64,000 nucleotides of DNA from Sordaria brevicollis (Eukaryota; Ascomycota; Sordariomycetes; Sordariales; Sordariaceae). Below, one piece after another: positions 43,697 to 56,796 of the stretch. Position numbers and translations under genes: made by a program. Each line of letters starts with the position of its first letter. The first letter of the stretch is position 1. The stretch lies in NCBI GenBank assembly GCA_033439795.1, contig JAUTDP010000009.1:2356001-2420000 (forward strand). Direction: 5' to 3'. The notes under the pieces were generated by a model. That model did not search any database. It was not told where the DNA came from and was given only the letters and a program-made list of their open reading frames with translations.

Positions 43697-45346
43697 ATTG
43701 GCTTATTGCGGTTCATGTTGGTTGGTGGTCAGGACAGAGGGAGCGCTAAGGAGAGATGGAAGTTGGGAAGTTTGGATAACGAAAGTTGGATACCGGAGAA
43801 GCGAGCTCAAGTCCGAAGGGAATGATGAACTCGGTCGTTTTGGAAAGAAAAGAGGGGAAGGTTGTTCGACATCGGCACATCAAGGCATAGAGGTATGCAA
43901 ATGCAAGTACATGCATCAACCAGCCGTTGCCTCTTTCCACCCAAGTCCTATTTTCGAAGAAACGAAAGTTCAGACGAAACGTGCCGCCTCAGTCAACCAA
44001 AAAGCCTCTTACGTTAGCCGCGTCCTGTCCTGTTCTCCGCAAAGCATCTCCGCAAGCCAAAGCATCGACGTTTAACCTACCTCTACAGGTACCTAAGTGC
44101 CGCGGTTCTGGCTCACGCTCGCTCGACCTTCGTTTGACATCTGTGCACTGGGCCCATATGCAGGTGCAAGACCCTTTTACGAGCGACAGACGGCAAGACG
44201 ACGACGGCGTGTGCACAGTCCTCGTCAATTCGCAGGGAAGAAAGTCGTCAACAGTCACTCAACTTGAAGTATCCTTACTGCTGCGTCATTTTGTTATAGA
44301 GTATGACCTCCATAGATAGTGTTATTGGGTATGAAACGTGCCATTCACGAATTACAAGAGGATCTTTGCACAAGTGATTGGTGAATTCTTCTCGTGTTGA
44401 TTGTTATGCCATGCCGACATTGATCACTCGTTCGTTACCGCTAGCCATCCAGCACTGTTGCTACTCCTCAACATCCTCGCTATGGTTTTAAAATAATCAC
44501 AAGTCCGAGCAGCAAAATGCATCACCAATCATCATGAGAAACACCATTGTGTGAAAGTAATTGTAAGTTTTGAATGTCGGCCATTCATGTATATAATTCG
44601 GCCGTTGTTTGTATTGGCATTACCAACAAACAAGAGGGGGATATCAAATGCCAGTCAATCAGTCGTAATCCCACATCATAAGAAACAGGATCATGATCGA
44701 TGTAAAAACACCAAGCCAACACTCACACTCCATACACCTGCAACACGGCCAAACCATCCTGACCGGTTCCGTTTTGCGGAGAGACGAAAAGAGATGACAG
44801 AAGACAAAAAAAACACATTTGAGCCCCTGTTTTTGCGCCGTTACCGTAAAAACACAAAGATATGCCCCCTGACACCCTTTCCCGTATTGTTGTTGCCCAG
44901 TTCCCAGTATCATGTTGTTTACAAATGCAAGAAAAAGTGAAAGAAATAAAAAGGTCTCCCTTCCCCATGCGTGTACATGACCTCTAAAATAGTGTTAGGT
45001 GTATAATCCCAGACAAGAAAATTCTTCCTTTTTTGACAGGTACCGCGCTGCCGCCCCCCCCTTGTAATATGACATTGCATGCTTCGGCAACACAAGGGCA
45101 TAAATAAACCAAGGGTAGTGATCGTACCAAAATTCCTCCCATAGATCCAAGACAACGGAAATGTGAGAACCCGCGTCAAGAATTTGTTGTGTATATGGCA
45201 CACGCATCGGAAACGTCATGTGTGACATCAGACAACGCCCTGTCAGCTAGCCTGTGTCGAGACACACGATGCTCAATTCCTCCGAGAAACACCGACGCAG
45301 AAGCTAAAAGCAGAAAAAAGGGTCAAATTAAAGATGAAGGATTGAT
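43697..45346. other. Convergent 3' region, acetate kinase and CSP-1-type gene
   Basis: 1.65 kb without a supported gene. The right part should contain the 3' untranslated region of the zinc-finger gene. Confidence 0.5.
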
Positions 45347-46210
45347 CTAAGACGACCCTTCTTGGCAGGCGACTGCCATAGCCAAAGCGTCTAGCCCGCT
45401 GCTCGGTGTTGGTACTGCGATCGAGGGGCTCAGAAGAGGAAGGTTAAGCCCGCGCATGTCCCAGGCACTTCCGACTCCAGGTGTGAGTGGTAGTTGGGCT
45501 GGGCTGGATGCGCTGGCAACGGTTGTTACTGACGTTGTGGACTTGGATCGAGAGGACTTTCCGGAGGAAGAGGACTTGCGCTCGCCAGCAAGAGATGGGC
45601 GGGTAGAGCGCGACTTGTCCTTGTAGTGCGTCTCCAAATGCTGCTTCATGTTGTCGGCGCGCGTGAACTTCTTGGTGCAGCCCTGGAACGAGCAGGGCAC
45701 CGCCTTCTCAGCGGTGTGGATCTTGGAATGCCTGGAAGCGTGACCTGATGTGGTGAAGGTCTTCTCGCAACCATGGCTGTCCCGATACCTGCACGGATAG
45801 CGCTTGCCGGTCCTCTCGGTAGCAGCGGGGCTCGCGACATCGTCCTCGTAAGACATGGACCTGCTGTCGCTCATGGTACGCGGCCTCTTTGCGCCGATGT
45901 AGCTGTGAGCGTCCGAGTAATCCTCGTAGGGTCGGGTATCGATAGGGTAGCCCCGGCTGTAGTCATAGACGGGAGTGATGGGAGAAATGGGCTCGCTGCT
46001 CATTTGCGAGTCATACGAGTCGGATCGAAGCAGCTCCGGAGTGTTTGGCGACGAGGAAATGCTCCTGGTCAAGCCGGGGAAGTAGGGCTGTCCAAAGCTG
46101 GATGGGGCGCGGTAAGGCATGGGCTGCTGGTACTGGACCTGAGGAGCCTTCTGGGGCTCATCGTCGTTGAGGAGCTGGACAGTGTGTCCGTTGGCGTCCC
46201 TGGCGAACAT
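45347..46210 (-). CDS. csp-1: C2H2 zinc-finger repressor, Nrg1/CSP-1 type
   Basis: A 287-residue intronless protein with two adjacent C2H2 fingers. Finger 1 uses Cys140, Cys148, His161 and His165, and finger 2 uses Cys173, Cys178, His191 and His195. The core wording KTFTTSGHASRHSKIHTAEK and KKFTRADNMKQH is close to that of yeast Nrg1. Nrg1-type proteins are glucose-linked repressors acting through Tup1-Ssn6. The Neurospora relative CSP-1 is a clock-controlled repressor that affects metabolism and conidial separation. Around the fingers are Ser/Thr/Pro-rich tracts (SSSPNTPELLRSDS, SPITPVYDY) that could be phosphorylated. The assignment to csp-1 itself is from finger similarity and the overall genomic setting, not from alignment. 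The gene lies next to an unusually long gene-free stretch that includes its upstream region. Confidence 0.75.
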   Translation of the reverse strand: MFARDANGHTVQLLNDDEPQKAPQVQYQQPMPYRAPSSFGQPYFPGLTRSISSSPNTPELLRSDSYDSQMSSEPISPITPVYDYSRGYPIDTRPYEDYSDAHSYIGAKRPRTMSDSRSMSYEDDVASPAATERTGKRYPCRYRDSHGCEKTFTTSGHASRHSKIHTAEKAVPCSFQGCTKKFTRADNMKQHLETHYKDKSRSTRPSLAGERKSSSSGKSSRSKSTTSVTTVASASSPAQLPLTPGVGSAWDMRGLNLPLLSPSIAVPTPSSGLDALAMAVACQEGSS

Positions 46211-46298
46211 GATGGCGGTGGTGGTGATAGTTTAATCGGATAACGGATAAAGATGGGGCGGAGACGGCCCAATAATGTCGACTCGGCGGAAGGCGGAG

Positions 46299-46304
46299 GA
46301 TCGA
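46299..46304. promoter_or_regulatory. GATCGA motif upstream of CSP-1-type gene
   Basis: GATCGA lies about 90 bp upstream of the start codon and just downstream of a TATA-like TTATAA (46349-46354 region, minus strand). GATCGA is the kind of core bound by the White Collar complex in Neurospora. A single hexamer is weak evidence. Confidence 0.25.
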
Positions 46305-47140
46305 CGTCGGCGGGAAAAGAACCGAATGGATCGCAGGAGACCAAACAGTTATAAGCTGATGGGGACAAAGTGCTCTAACCGAAAACAGGCGCAGCACACA
46401 ACTTTCAAAAAAGGCCCCTGGCGAGTTTTTGGACTCGTTGTTTGTTCACTTCCGCGAGGCTCACGGAAAAAGGCGGTGCAAGGTAGCTAATCGCTTAGGT
46501 AAAAAAAGGGCCCGCGCTGAAAACTCTTCTCTGTCGGTTGCCGGATGATGCTGGGGTGCAACAATTGCTTCTAACCACAATATGGTTTCCTGGGTAACGT
46601 ATGGGCTGATGCAGTTGGTCGGTAAAAAGCTATGACCAATGTCCGTATCTGTAACTGACTGACGTCTGTTGTTGCTGTTGTTGTCGTTGTGTTGGTAAGG
46701 TACTGGATGGATCCTGAGGTGGTGAGGCGGAAAAGGTCGGCGTTTGTGTTGGACGGACCTCGCTGGCGGACGGTGAAGGCAAGTGGTTCTCTTGTTGATT
46801 GGGTAGCGAGCGGAAGGTGAAGACAGGAAAAGCGTAAAGAGGAAGGAAGAGGCTGGATAATGAACCCTTTTTCATGAAGCGAAGGAAGGCACGGAAGGCA
46901 GGGGACAACGGGAGTTAATAAAGGGAGGGACGATGAATTCTCTCGGTCGGTCGCTCAGGCGGGCTGGCGGGCTGGCGGGACATCCGACATGGGAAAGTGA
47001 CCGGGCGCGCTCAAACCCCATTCTCAATCCGTCTTGCATCCTGGGAACCCACTTGTCGTGACAGGGGTGTGTTTCCTAGATTGTGCCATTGTTTCCTTTG
47101 GCGGACGGCCAGCGAGCGTCGCGCGAGGAGGGCAGGAGGG

Positions 47141-47167
47141 GTGCGAGGGGTGCGAGGGGTGCGAGGG
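47141..47167. repeat. Tandem repeat, 9-bp unit three times
   Basis: The unit GTGCGAGGG is repeated three times without change, followed by a partial GCTG. It is a simple minisatellite. Confidence 0.6.
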
Positions 47168-49881
47168 GCTGCTCCAACCTGCAGCCGCCAGGCGTGAAGA
47201 TCCCTGCGAAAGTGGGCAGCTACTCTCGACGGTACCTTCCAGTGCGTTCTTGACACCACAGCCCGTCAGGTATTTGCGCAAGTACCGGCAAGGTACCTCT
47301 TGTCATTCTCCAGACTCACAGTACGAGGGCGCATCCCGCTAAGCTACCGTCTTCAGGGCCAAAGTTGGCACTGTCCGGCCATCGTCCAGGCATCGCATCG
47401 CCGCGCCCATCATCGCATCGGCCATCATCGTCCATCGCTGGGTGTCTCTCCACTCACTTTCCTAGCAGCACCTTGGCTTGCGAGAGACGAGCGATGACCT
47501 GGACGAAAAAGAATCACAACGCTAGGAGGTAAAATCTTGACAGTGTTATAACTCCCCGGCAAGAAGAGAAGGGACTGGAAAAGTCGACTAGCTAACTAGT
47601 AGTGAGTGCAGTAGCACGAGCCCGGGGGAAGCATGATGTATTTTACACCATGATACGCAGAACCGTTAATACCAACATCACATTGAGGCCCACGTTGGGA
47701 CATATGCAGGGAAAAAGAAAACGGGGACGATGGCTGTTCTCTTCTGTTTTTGTGTAATGAATATCATGTCAAACTCCCAAGTAGCCTCTAAAAGAGCGAG
47801 GAGGGTCTTCCCGCAAGGCACAAATATTGATGTTTTTGTTCTGTCACAGTTGCCGTAACATAATGATTACGCTTATATTCCCGTTTCTGACAACAGCCAA
47901 CAACCTTCTTCGAAGGAAAAAAAGAGCCCTTTGCACCCCCGCTTACGGCTAGGTACTCGTCCAATCCCCTCAAAGGCCCCTGGCTGGCTGTTAATGATAT
48001 CCCGGCCGGCGGGCATGCGTCGCCCTAGAGACTCAATTCAGCCTAGCCTCGTACTGCAAAATTATAGGTTGCCCCAGGATATACGAACTGGGAACGATGA
48101 CGAAATTCTTGCTACATTTTTCCCCACGACCGTTTGTCTTCTCCGGCGCGGCAATTTGTGGACAATGGCGGTCCTCTTCATCTCCCGCTGGCTGCTGCTG
48201 CTGCTGCTCCTGCTGCGCCATGATGGGGTACCGAGCCAGGTACTATAACCCAGATAGTACCAATGTTCCGCGCACATTCCAGGGTCCTTGTTGGAAGTTG
48301 GTTGAAGGGACGACGCCGTCCGATGTGGGTGGGATATACGGAACTTGTTCGGGACTTCGGGTTGGATGGCTGTTGCGTTGGCGATGGGATCGAAATCGAG
48401 AAAACAAAAAAGAAGGATTAGATCTTTTTGGTGGATGAGTTGTCCGTCAGTAAGGGAAAATCACATCATTGTTTTCGCACTGGCACCGATTGTACATACA
48501 CAGTTGCTAACAGGATCGGCTCCGGAGACACGGATGGGTGTGGCTTTGATTTGCACATCATCGTGGGGAGCGTCTAGGGGAGGAGCAGATCAGGAACATC
48601 AGGAACACGAGCCCGCAGCAAGGCCAACCCGCCTGACTGTAGGTAGGTATCACAAACCTATGCAGCCCGGTATACAAGACAACGGGCTGGCAGAAGACAC
48701 ATCCACGGGGGCCCGGCGCCCCGGGGGAAGAGAAGCTATGATCTCCCGTGGGATGCCGATTGATTGGCTTCTAGCTTGCGGCTTTGGGTATCGCCAGCCC
48801 AGGGAAATTCAGAGATGCGAGTCGGTATCTCTCTTTGCTTGGAATCCGGATCCTCTCTCTTACCCTCCACCCCGGTTCATCACCAGCACCCCCGAACAAC
48901 AACCCCCCCAATATCACAAACTGACATGGCACCGCCTGGACGGCCATGGGTCGACAGGGTGTTGGACGATCATCATGGACCATTTCCAAACCGAGTCAGC
49001 ATCTCCTCGACAACGCCTTGTTTGGGTGCCAATGAGTGCTTCAAGCGTGCAGGGATAGCTTCCAACGAAACCAGGCCCAGCGCCAGCTTTCGCTTTGAAA
49101 TTTCGGAGGGAATTCCCATTGAGCATAGTGCAGTTTCCTATATTGGGGCCCTTTCTTGCCTGCACTTATCACCTTGCAGGTTACCTTGAGGAGGGCAGCA
49201 GATAGTTCCAGGAGCCCCTTATTGGAGTCGTCAAGGGTATCCCAGACCTCGTCTTGCTGGCTGTCAAAAGAAGCGCAGAAGACGAGGAGACTTTTGGGGC
49301 TCAAAAAAGAAACACACATATGCAGCTAGCGTGTGTCCGCGCTCCGTCCCCTCCGCGGGCTCCCCCCGCCATCCCCATCCCACGGCAACCGACGGACGCA
49401 CAACGACGCTACAGCTAGGTACAAGCTCCTCACGGCCAAAGAGACCAATGTTGGGAAAAGGAAGATGGCATGACGTCAGCGGCGGCAGGGCAAGGATTCT
49501 CAGCGTTATTTCTCCTTTGCGAATCCTGGTGACCGTTGATCGGTGTGTGTGGGTGGATGATACGCAGTCCGGCACAAGCTCAGTAGCTCAGCAGGCTCGG
49601 CCGCCTCCAAAGTCAGGCACGAGACTTTGCGCAAAGGATGGCTAACGTGCATCACTTAAACCAAACCCGAAAACGGACAGGCTTGACAATACCATATTCT
49701 CGAGCTATATCCTCAATTTCCATCATTTACATGCTCACAAGTCCAGCATAGAGGAAGCTTTATCTGCTTGCTGCTGATACCTTGGCGTGACCATCAAGCT
49801 GGCTCACTTCCTGTCCTGTCCTGCACAGCAGCACGCGTACCTAGGACAGGACCCTTGATAACGGAGAAGGGGGCAGGCAGG

Positions 49882-49893
49882 CACACACACACA
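49882..49893. repeat. CA dinucleotide run
   Basis: Six CA units within the gene-poor region. Confidence 0.6.
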
Positions 49894-52461
49894 TGCCAAT
49901 TCAAATGCAGGGTTCCGTTGCTCGGAAGACAAAAAGATGTTTGGTTACCTCAACTCTCAGATTCACAAATCTCAGTTCACAAAAAGTTGGCGAATACATG
50001 TATGCACGAAGGGAGAGGCAGGGAAAGACGCAGTCAGTCAAACCACTACAAGGGGCAAAGCTGCCAGTTCGATATGATCCCGCTTTGAGACATAAGAGTA
50101 GCCCTGAATCGGACCTTACAAACATAGGTACCATTCAGACCTACATACATAGCCGCATCAAACCCATCAAGACCTCTGAACCCTTCTTTTTACCCCTGAG
50201 TTTAGAAGCAGTATCCTTGAACAAACTTTTTGAGTTCCTGTTCTGATCCCTTGTTGTTACCCAACGGTAGGGGGAATCGCCAATTACGCATAATCAAAAG
50301 GGATGGGAAAGTGTGGCTTGTTGGTTGCTGAGACAGATAGGAACAAGGGGAAAATCACGAGGACGGACAGCAAGGCGGAAAACAAAAGCTTGGTAGAGAC
50401 GGATGGATTTCCATTCATGGACAGATGCTCGGGATCGAGCGATTTTGGTAAACGTGGCAGTTGATAACCCTGGGATCGCAAGGCGTTGTTGGTTATCTTG
50501 TTGTCACGGGACGGAGATGGTCGTGCAAAAACAGAAGTTGTCGTTGTCGATAATCTCGATATCTATCTCCAAAAGTTCCACCATGGGCCACATAGGAGAC
50601 AGGACAGCAAAGACGACAGCAAAGACGCTACGGGATCAATGGAGGGACCGACAGGCAGGCGCCTGACCCATTTCTTCCACTTTACTTCACTTCTTTCGTT
50701 AGCTTTCTCATCAAAAATTCCTGGCTTGCACTAGCTGTCGGTCGGTCTTTCGTTGCACCACAGAGGGGCGCGCGGGCTGGTGCCAAAGAGAAGAAGAGAT
50801 GCCGCGATTGAGAAGGGGACGGAATCCTGACTTGAGTGTGCAGTGCCGATGAAGGACGAGCCAATAATCGGAAAGTTACCGATCGAGTGTGGTTCCTGAA
50901 CCCTGCGCCTCATGTGGGAAAAAAAGAGCGGAGGGATGGGATGTACTGTATCCATTGGAGCCTCAGCACGTCTTTCTGCACACGGTGCCCTGTGATGGTG
51001 CGGATCAACTTTTTTCTTGGCATTTTTTACTGTACTGTATATGGGGCGTATCATCGCGATGGCTTCGTGATGGAAACGGTACTTGAAGAGTACTTTGGCA
51101 CAGTATACAGTACAAACTTGAGATGTGCTTTTCTCTTGCGAAGAAATGGGGTCAAGCACGGAGCGAGCGAGCTGGCGATACATTCGAACTACACGTGTAT
51201 AGTAGCCGTCTCCAACACAGCTATCCAGCTATCCAAACTTCCAGGGACTTGGCTGATTCTATGCTTCAATAGCTCATCATGTGTAAACGCAGGTCGAATC
51301 ACGGCCGCCGCGGATCCCTAAAGAGAAACTCGGTTCGGTTGTTCGTTCGTTCGAGATATCAGACAAGACAGTGCGTAGGAAATCAGGAACGAGAGACATC
51401 GAGACCACCAGACCTCTTTCCAAGATGGAGATGAGATATCAAGAGAACAAACATCCGGGCGCAACGGTTCAGAGCCAAGTGTCCAAGATACTAAACCGGT
51501 CCCCTGAGATCCCTTATTACAAACGGGGCCAAGTGTTTATCATTCGATCCGATCCAACAACTCGGACCATCCGGCCTCTTTCGTCAAGGTTTGTCGGCTG
51601 TGAATGAATGGTTGAAGAAGATGCGCTGCAGCAGTCAACTGTGCTGTGCTCGCGTAGATGTAGCCAAGGAAAAGCAAGCAGAGGAGGAGTTATCTTCCGG
51701 CAACAACGAAAAGCTGGAATACAAAAACCATGGAACCTCGGCCAACATCCTATAGACCCTTTTTTTGTTCTCCACGGCAACTCCATTTTGTACGGACATT
51801 GAACAGCTGAAAAAAACCCACGCTTTGCTCCGCCGAAGTTCGTGAGGAGTTCTTGGGTGAAAGTGGTAGACGTCATCGTTGTAGCAACCCAGGGATTGTT
51901 TATGTTGACATCCTCCTCATTTCCCCTCTTCTAGTGCAAAAAAAAATAAATGACCTGGGGACAAAGCCGAAGCACAGTCCGCCGTGGTCCGTGGTCCGTC
52001 GTCTCAGCTCGTCCCTTCCCCTCCGAACGTGCGCGAGCCGTCCATCAAGTCAAAATGTCTGTCCCTGTTTCCCCACTCTTTAATACACATATTCTCCGCA
52101 TTTGAAAACCCCAACTCCCTGGTCAGCAACGGTCGTCGTCGTATCTGCTAGTGCTTTGACTAGTCATAGCAACGAAAAATAACAAGGACCACCTATCGTG
52201 ATAACTGCTCTATTTTTTTTTTTTTCTTGACACTAGGGAGAATTTTTAGTCCAATGGTGAAGTTTCTCCAAACACTGTGAATAGAGAACGGATCGAGATG
52301 GAAACATGTGAGAAAAAGAAGCAGAGGGCAATCCTTCAACCTTACATCTGCATTCAGTCGTAAACTCGACTGATGAGAGTGAGATATCAGTCCATATCAA
52401 AGAACGGATATAGTCAGGCAATTACATACCTCGCATACCTCAAGGGACAAAAGCTCCGGCC

Positions 52462-52478
52462 GTGTGTGTGTGTGTGTG
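52462..52478. repeat. GT dinucleotide run
   Basis: About eight GT units in the gene-poor region. Confidence 0.7.
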
Positions 52479-53238
52479 AGGGGTCGTCGTGTCCGGGGTC
52501 CAACACTGTCCGCCCGCCGAACTGTCTGTCTATTTGTCCATTAAGAAAAGGTCCCAATCACACGGAAGCAAAGCAACGCACTCAACGCGAAATCGCGATC
52601 ATGATGAGAGGGCCCTATGAATGAAAGACGACTTTTTCTCTCTTATACTGTGTAAGTATAGAACCCCGAATGTAGGCAGGGAGTGCCCTACGGGAATGTA
52701 ACCGAGAGAGAGTCTTTTTTTTTTCTCACTGCACTCATGACCCTCTTTTTGGCCCCCGTTTTGAAGCGAAGCGAGGGGAAAGGGTCCAAGGGATCGCAAC
52801 CCCGAAAAGCCCGGACACAAGCACAGGTAGATAGATGTGCGATAGTCGATACAGATGTACATACGACAACAACACACGTCCACTTCAATGAATGTGTGTC
52901 AAAAAACCGTTGATCACGGTCACGGGTCCCGGGCCATCAAGGCACCGAGACTGCAGCAGCACTGCAGTGGGCAAGTCAAGGGTAACATCCATGCCGTGCC
53001 TGTCCTGTCTGGGCATGGCAAAGTGGGAGAGGGCCAGAGAATACCGATACCGCATACACATTGTCGATGCGAAAAAAAATCGATACTACGGGTTGTACGG
53101 CTAGGGGACCACGGGACATACCATGCCCGAGCATAGGCAAAAGTCGACCTTGTTCACCACCACTCCAAGAAGTGCGGAATGCGAGCGTCGTTGCGGTTGT
53201 CTCTTTGAATTGGATTGGATCCCTTTTTTGGCGTGGGA

Positions 53239-53252
53239 GCGCGCGCGCGCGC
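53239..53252. repeat. GC dinucleotide run
   Basis: Seven alternating GC units. Such a run can adopt Z-DNA. Confidence 0.75.
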
Positions 53253-55442
53253 CGGTTTCAAGTTTCCTTGGAACAAAACTGGGGCCTCTACTAATTTGCA
53301 CATGGGCGGAAATGACGAAAAAAGAGCTCTTGGTGCTCTGGGAATCGGGATCCAGTCTTCCATCGACAGTTTCGCTGTCAGTTGTGTGCGTGAGGTGTGC
53401 GAAGGATGAACGCTACCACTATGACGACAGATCGAGATTTTGGGCCTGGATCGAGACCTTTTGCATCAAGACCCTGAGTGGCCGGGTCCTGCCAAGGTAG
53501 GCGAAATGCGGGAAGCCCCACTTGGGAGGAACCTGGGTGCGAACCGTCGGGGGGCCGTGGCAGATTGGCAGATTGGCAGACAGTGTGGCAGGTGTGGTGG
53601 TGTGTGCCACACACACAACTTTTTCTTTTCTCTTTTGAAGGGAAAGTGTGCCTTTGCACCCGAGCAGGAGCAGTCCAGTCACTCCAGCAGGCAGTTATTC
53701 CACGAGCTTGATTGGATGGATGGTACATTCGTGACAGCGACAGTGACAAGGGAAGCTCCAAGGGAAGGAACGAGACACACCAGCAGGGCACCATACTGCA
53801 AAGTTAGCCGGGAGACACGGGCCACAGCTTCTTGTCAAAGGGCAACGGGTCCAATAGGTCGAACAAACCCGGAGACCACACCGGAATTTTCTCAAATGGT
53901 TTTCTGGAACAAACCATCCAATTCCCAGGCCCCATAGCCCCATACCTGCCTCGTCTCTGCCTGCCTCTGCCTGGCACATCATCCACGACCATGACACCCG
54001 GCCGACACACGCACGCAGCACACACAACACACCCTTCGACAAGATCCCGACCGACCCTTTTCCAAAGGACGGCTCGGCCAACAGCCTCGGGTAGACGTGT
54101 GGGAAAGGGACCAAGGCCCAAGGGATCCGAAGCCATCGGCCATGGCCAAGCGATCCCGTAAGCAGTTACCCAATCCGGAATTGAAAACGCGCACTTTGTT
54201 GGCGATATCGAGATCTACCGTGCGTACATAGTATATGATCCGTCAGAGTGGCTTTTTGGAGAAAAAAAAGGGTTCAATTAAAGTACGTACTGTGTGCGTG
54301 TACCTATCGATGGGGCGTCAGGGCGTCCATCAACCGACCTTGGCATTCATCCTGACTGTGAGCGAGATTGATGAGAACGGCACTGCTAACCCTACATCAC
54401 ATTTCACTTGAATCGCTTGAAGTTGTTTTGATACAGATTAATTGACTGATTGACTGATAGCTCTACGGTCAGATATGCGCCCACGCATCGGACGCCGTTG
54501 ACATCGGGAGCGCGGGCGGCTGTCAACTTAAGACTCGTAAGACCCTGACGCCGCCAGCAAGGCACCACGACGACAGGACCCTGAATGCACTCGTTCAGAT
54601 CTCATGATGGAAGCCCAACATCTCGACGAACACTCATCGCATCGTGCTTACCGTTAGACCGTTGGCCGTTAGTCATGATCAGGTACGCTTTTGCTGTTAT
54701 TAGTGAGGTCTCAAAGTCAGCCGCGATATTACATAGTCGAGGGTACCTACTCCATACAGTATATCCGCTCTTCTAACAATTGTACCTACCTACCGGCTCT
54801 CGGAGTGGAGTGGGATCGAGGTTCTCCAAAAGTCCAGAATGTTTACTTTGGACTTGGCCGACGGACAAGCCAGCTGAACTTGGTGAACTAGGCCAGCTTT
54901 CTTACCCTCGCTTATCTCGATGCGAAGCACAAAGAGAAGCGCCTTTGAAGCTTAGCTTGGATCTTTCTAGATAGTGGGCTCATGTCGCGAAGCGATCGTA
55001 AGATCACAAACCAGTCCACTAGACGACGGCGTGCAAACGAGCAAGCATCCGACAAGCAGAGAATGGACATACTGTATTGTATGTATGACATAGCTTGTCC
55101 TATCTGTAACTATCATTGGAGTAAGATGCCAGGACATACATACCATACATTCATGATGTTTTCCATACTTGTAGAAGCTCTCCGAGTTCTACTGCAAAAT
55201 AGGGCCCAGTCGGGGGCCTTTTTGCCCTGAATTGAACAACGAGGGGCCCCATGAGGGGTGGATACTTGGCAAAAACCAGGGACGGGGCCGGAGCAGCGTC
55301 TCCGGTTCGCACCTTACCCATTATAGTACGTTGCCGGTTACGTCTACCTGTAAGGTACCTGTTGATAGCTGCTGACTGCCTCTCACTTGCTCCAACTGCT
55401 CACCATCATAAAAAAAAAAACATCGCCAGCCGGCCGGGGGCA

Positions 55443-55461
55443 ATTGCGATTGCGATTGCGA
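55443..55461. repeat. Hexamer repeat TTGCGA
   Basis: Three units of TTGCGA. A second hexamer repeat (ACTGCC) lies 35 bp downstream. Confidence 0.6.
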
Positions 55462-55494
55462 TACGTCCCGTCGTATGTGCCCTGCAGTCTGCAA

Positions 55495-55515
55495 CTGCCA
55501 CTGCCACTGCCACTG
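55495..55515. repeat. Hexamer repeat ACTGCC
   Basis: Three to four units of ACTGCC following the TTGCGA repeat. Confidence 0.6.
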
Positions 55516-56340
55516 GGAAGGACCACGCCAACTATTTCCCAGGCAGAGAGAGAGGGGTACATATCGTCTACATTATCTGGGGACATTGATCTCGGGCATC
55601 TGCACGTTACACGGCTGGTCCCTGGAACGGAGAGAAAAAAGAACAATGTTTGGATTCACAGTCTTGTGGAATCTCAAGGAGAGGCGGGAAACCGGAAGTG
55701 TCAGGCGGGCGGGACTGGCTTTGAACGGTTACCTCTGTTGCAATCAATTTCCCATCTGTCCAATCCTCCGAACGATCCTGATACCAGGAGTTCACCAAGG
55801 TGTGCCTCGCACAAAACAAGGCTGCATAGAGGTAGCATGGCCCAGAAGACAGGACAGGACACTCAAGACAAGGAAGGACAACACCAGCTCTCCGTTCCGG
55901 CATCACAGCATCGGCATCAAGCATGCGCTACGCTGGCATACACTGGGCTCGTTCACGGGCCCATCATCATCTCAAAAAGTCGTGTCGACGCAAGATTATC
56001 AAAGGGCCCTTTCCCATCGCCCAGCAACGCCTCCGGCCGATATCCAGTTCTCTATAAAATAAGATGAAGGAGGAACTGCGCCCAGCTCTCAGCCTGGAGT
56101 AGCACAAGCGATGACGAACCGCCACGCCGTGTTGCGCCCATCATAGCTCTATACGGAGTCAAGTAACAGAAGCACTTTGCTGCTGCGATATGGGTACATA
56201 CGCGCGGCGCGGCGCACGCACATACGATGGGAGATGCCCTGGTTGATCAAATGCCAGCAGATCTTTAGCCCTGATCTAATTCAGCAGATCAGCACCTTCT
56301 CTGGATTCCTTCTTCAGCGGAGTCCTTGGAACCGCCGATC

Positions 56341-56364
56341 TCTCTCTCTCTCTCTCTCTCTCTC
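56341..56364. repeat. CT dinucleotide run
   Basis: Twelve TC units. It is a likely polymorphic microsatellite, and an all-pyrimidine strand can form triplex DNA. Confidence 0.8.
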
Positions 56365-56778
56365 GCTAACAGCAAAGACAGAACAGCAGAACATGGAAAT
56401 CTCGAGAATTACGATGCGGCGCTTCGCTCATTGTGTGTCATCGGAATGTCAACACGAATCCGATTTTGCAAAGGCGCTGATGTTGGTAGAAATCGATTCC
56501 GGTATTGATCAACCGTATCGTATCTTCACCGATAACACAGGTTATGAAGGAAGCTTCTCACCACAGTTCAGCTTGTTGATGCGGGAACAAAACAGTACAC
56601 AGTTATGACAGTCTGTCTGCGATCTTCACTGATGCCAGTCCGTTATCCAAGCCAAGCCAAGGTTCAAAGCCAAGGCGGCAACTCCATTCTGATCTTAATC
56701 TACAGCATATCAATGATACCATCAGGGTCAATCGGCGAGGTAGTGAACGTGTGTTTGACTGAAAAAGATGATCAGGGC

Positions 56779-56796
56779 AGTCAGTCAGTCAGTCAG
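56779..56796. repeat. Tetramer repeat AGTC
   Basis: Four to five AGTC units in the gene-poor region. Confidence 0.6.

Noticed and set aside
48345..49058. 237-codon open frame in the gene-poor region
   Set aside because: Sequence looks random, with no domain, no repeats of protein type and no support from flanking splice sites.
55387..56067. 226-codon open frame overlapping hexamer repeats
   Set aside because: The hexamer repeats, which cannot create stops, lengthen the frame. No protein-like features.
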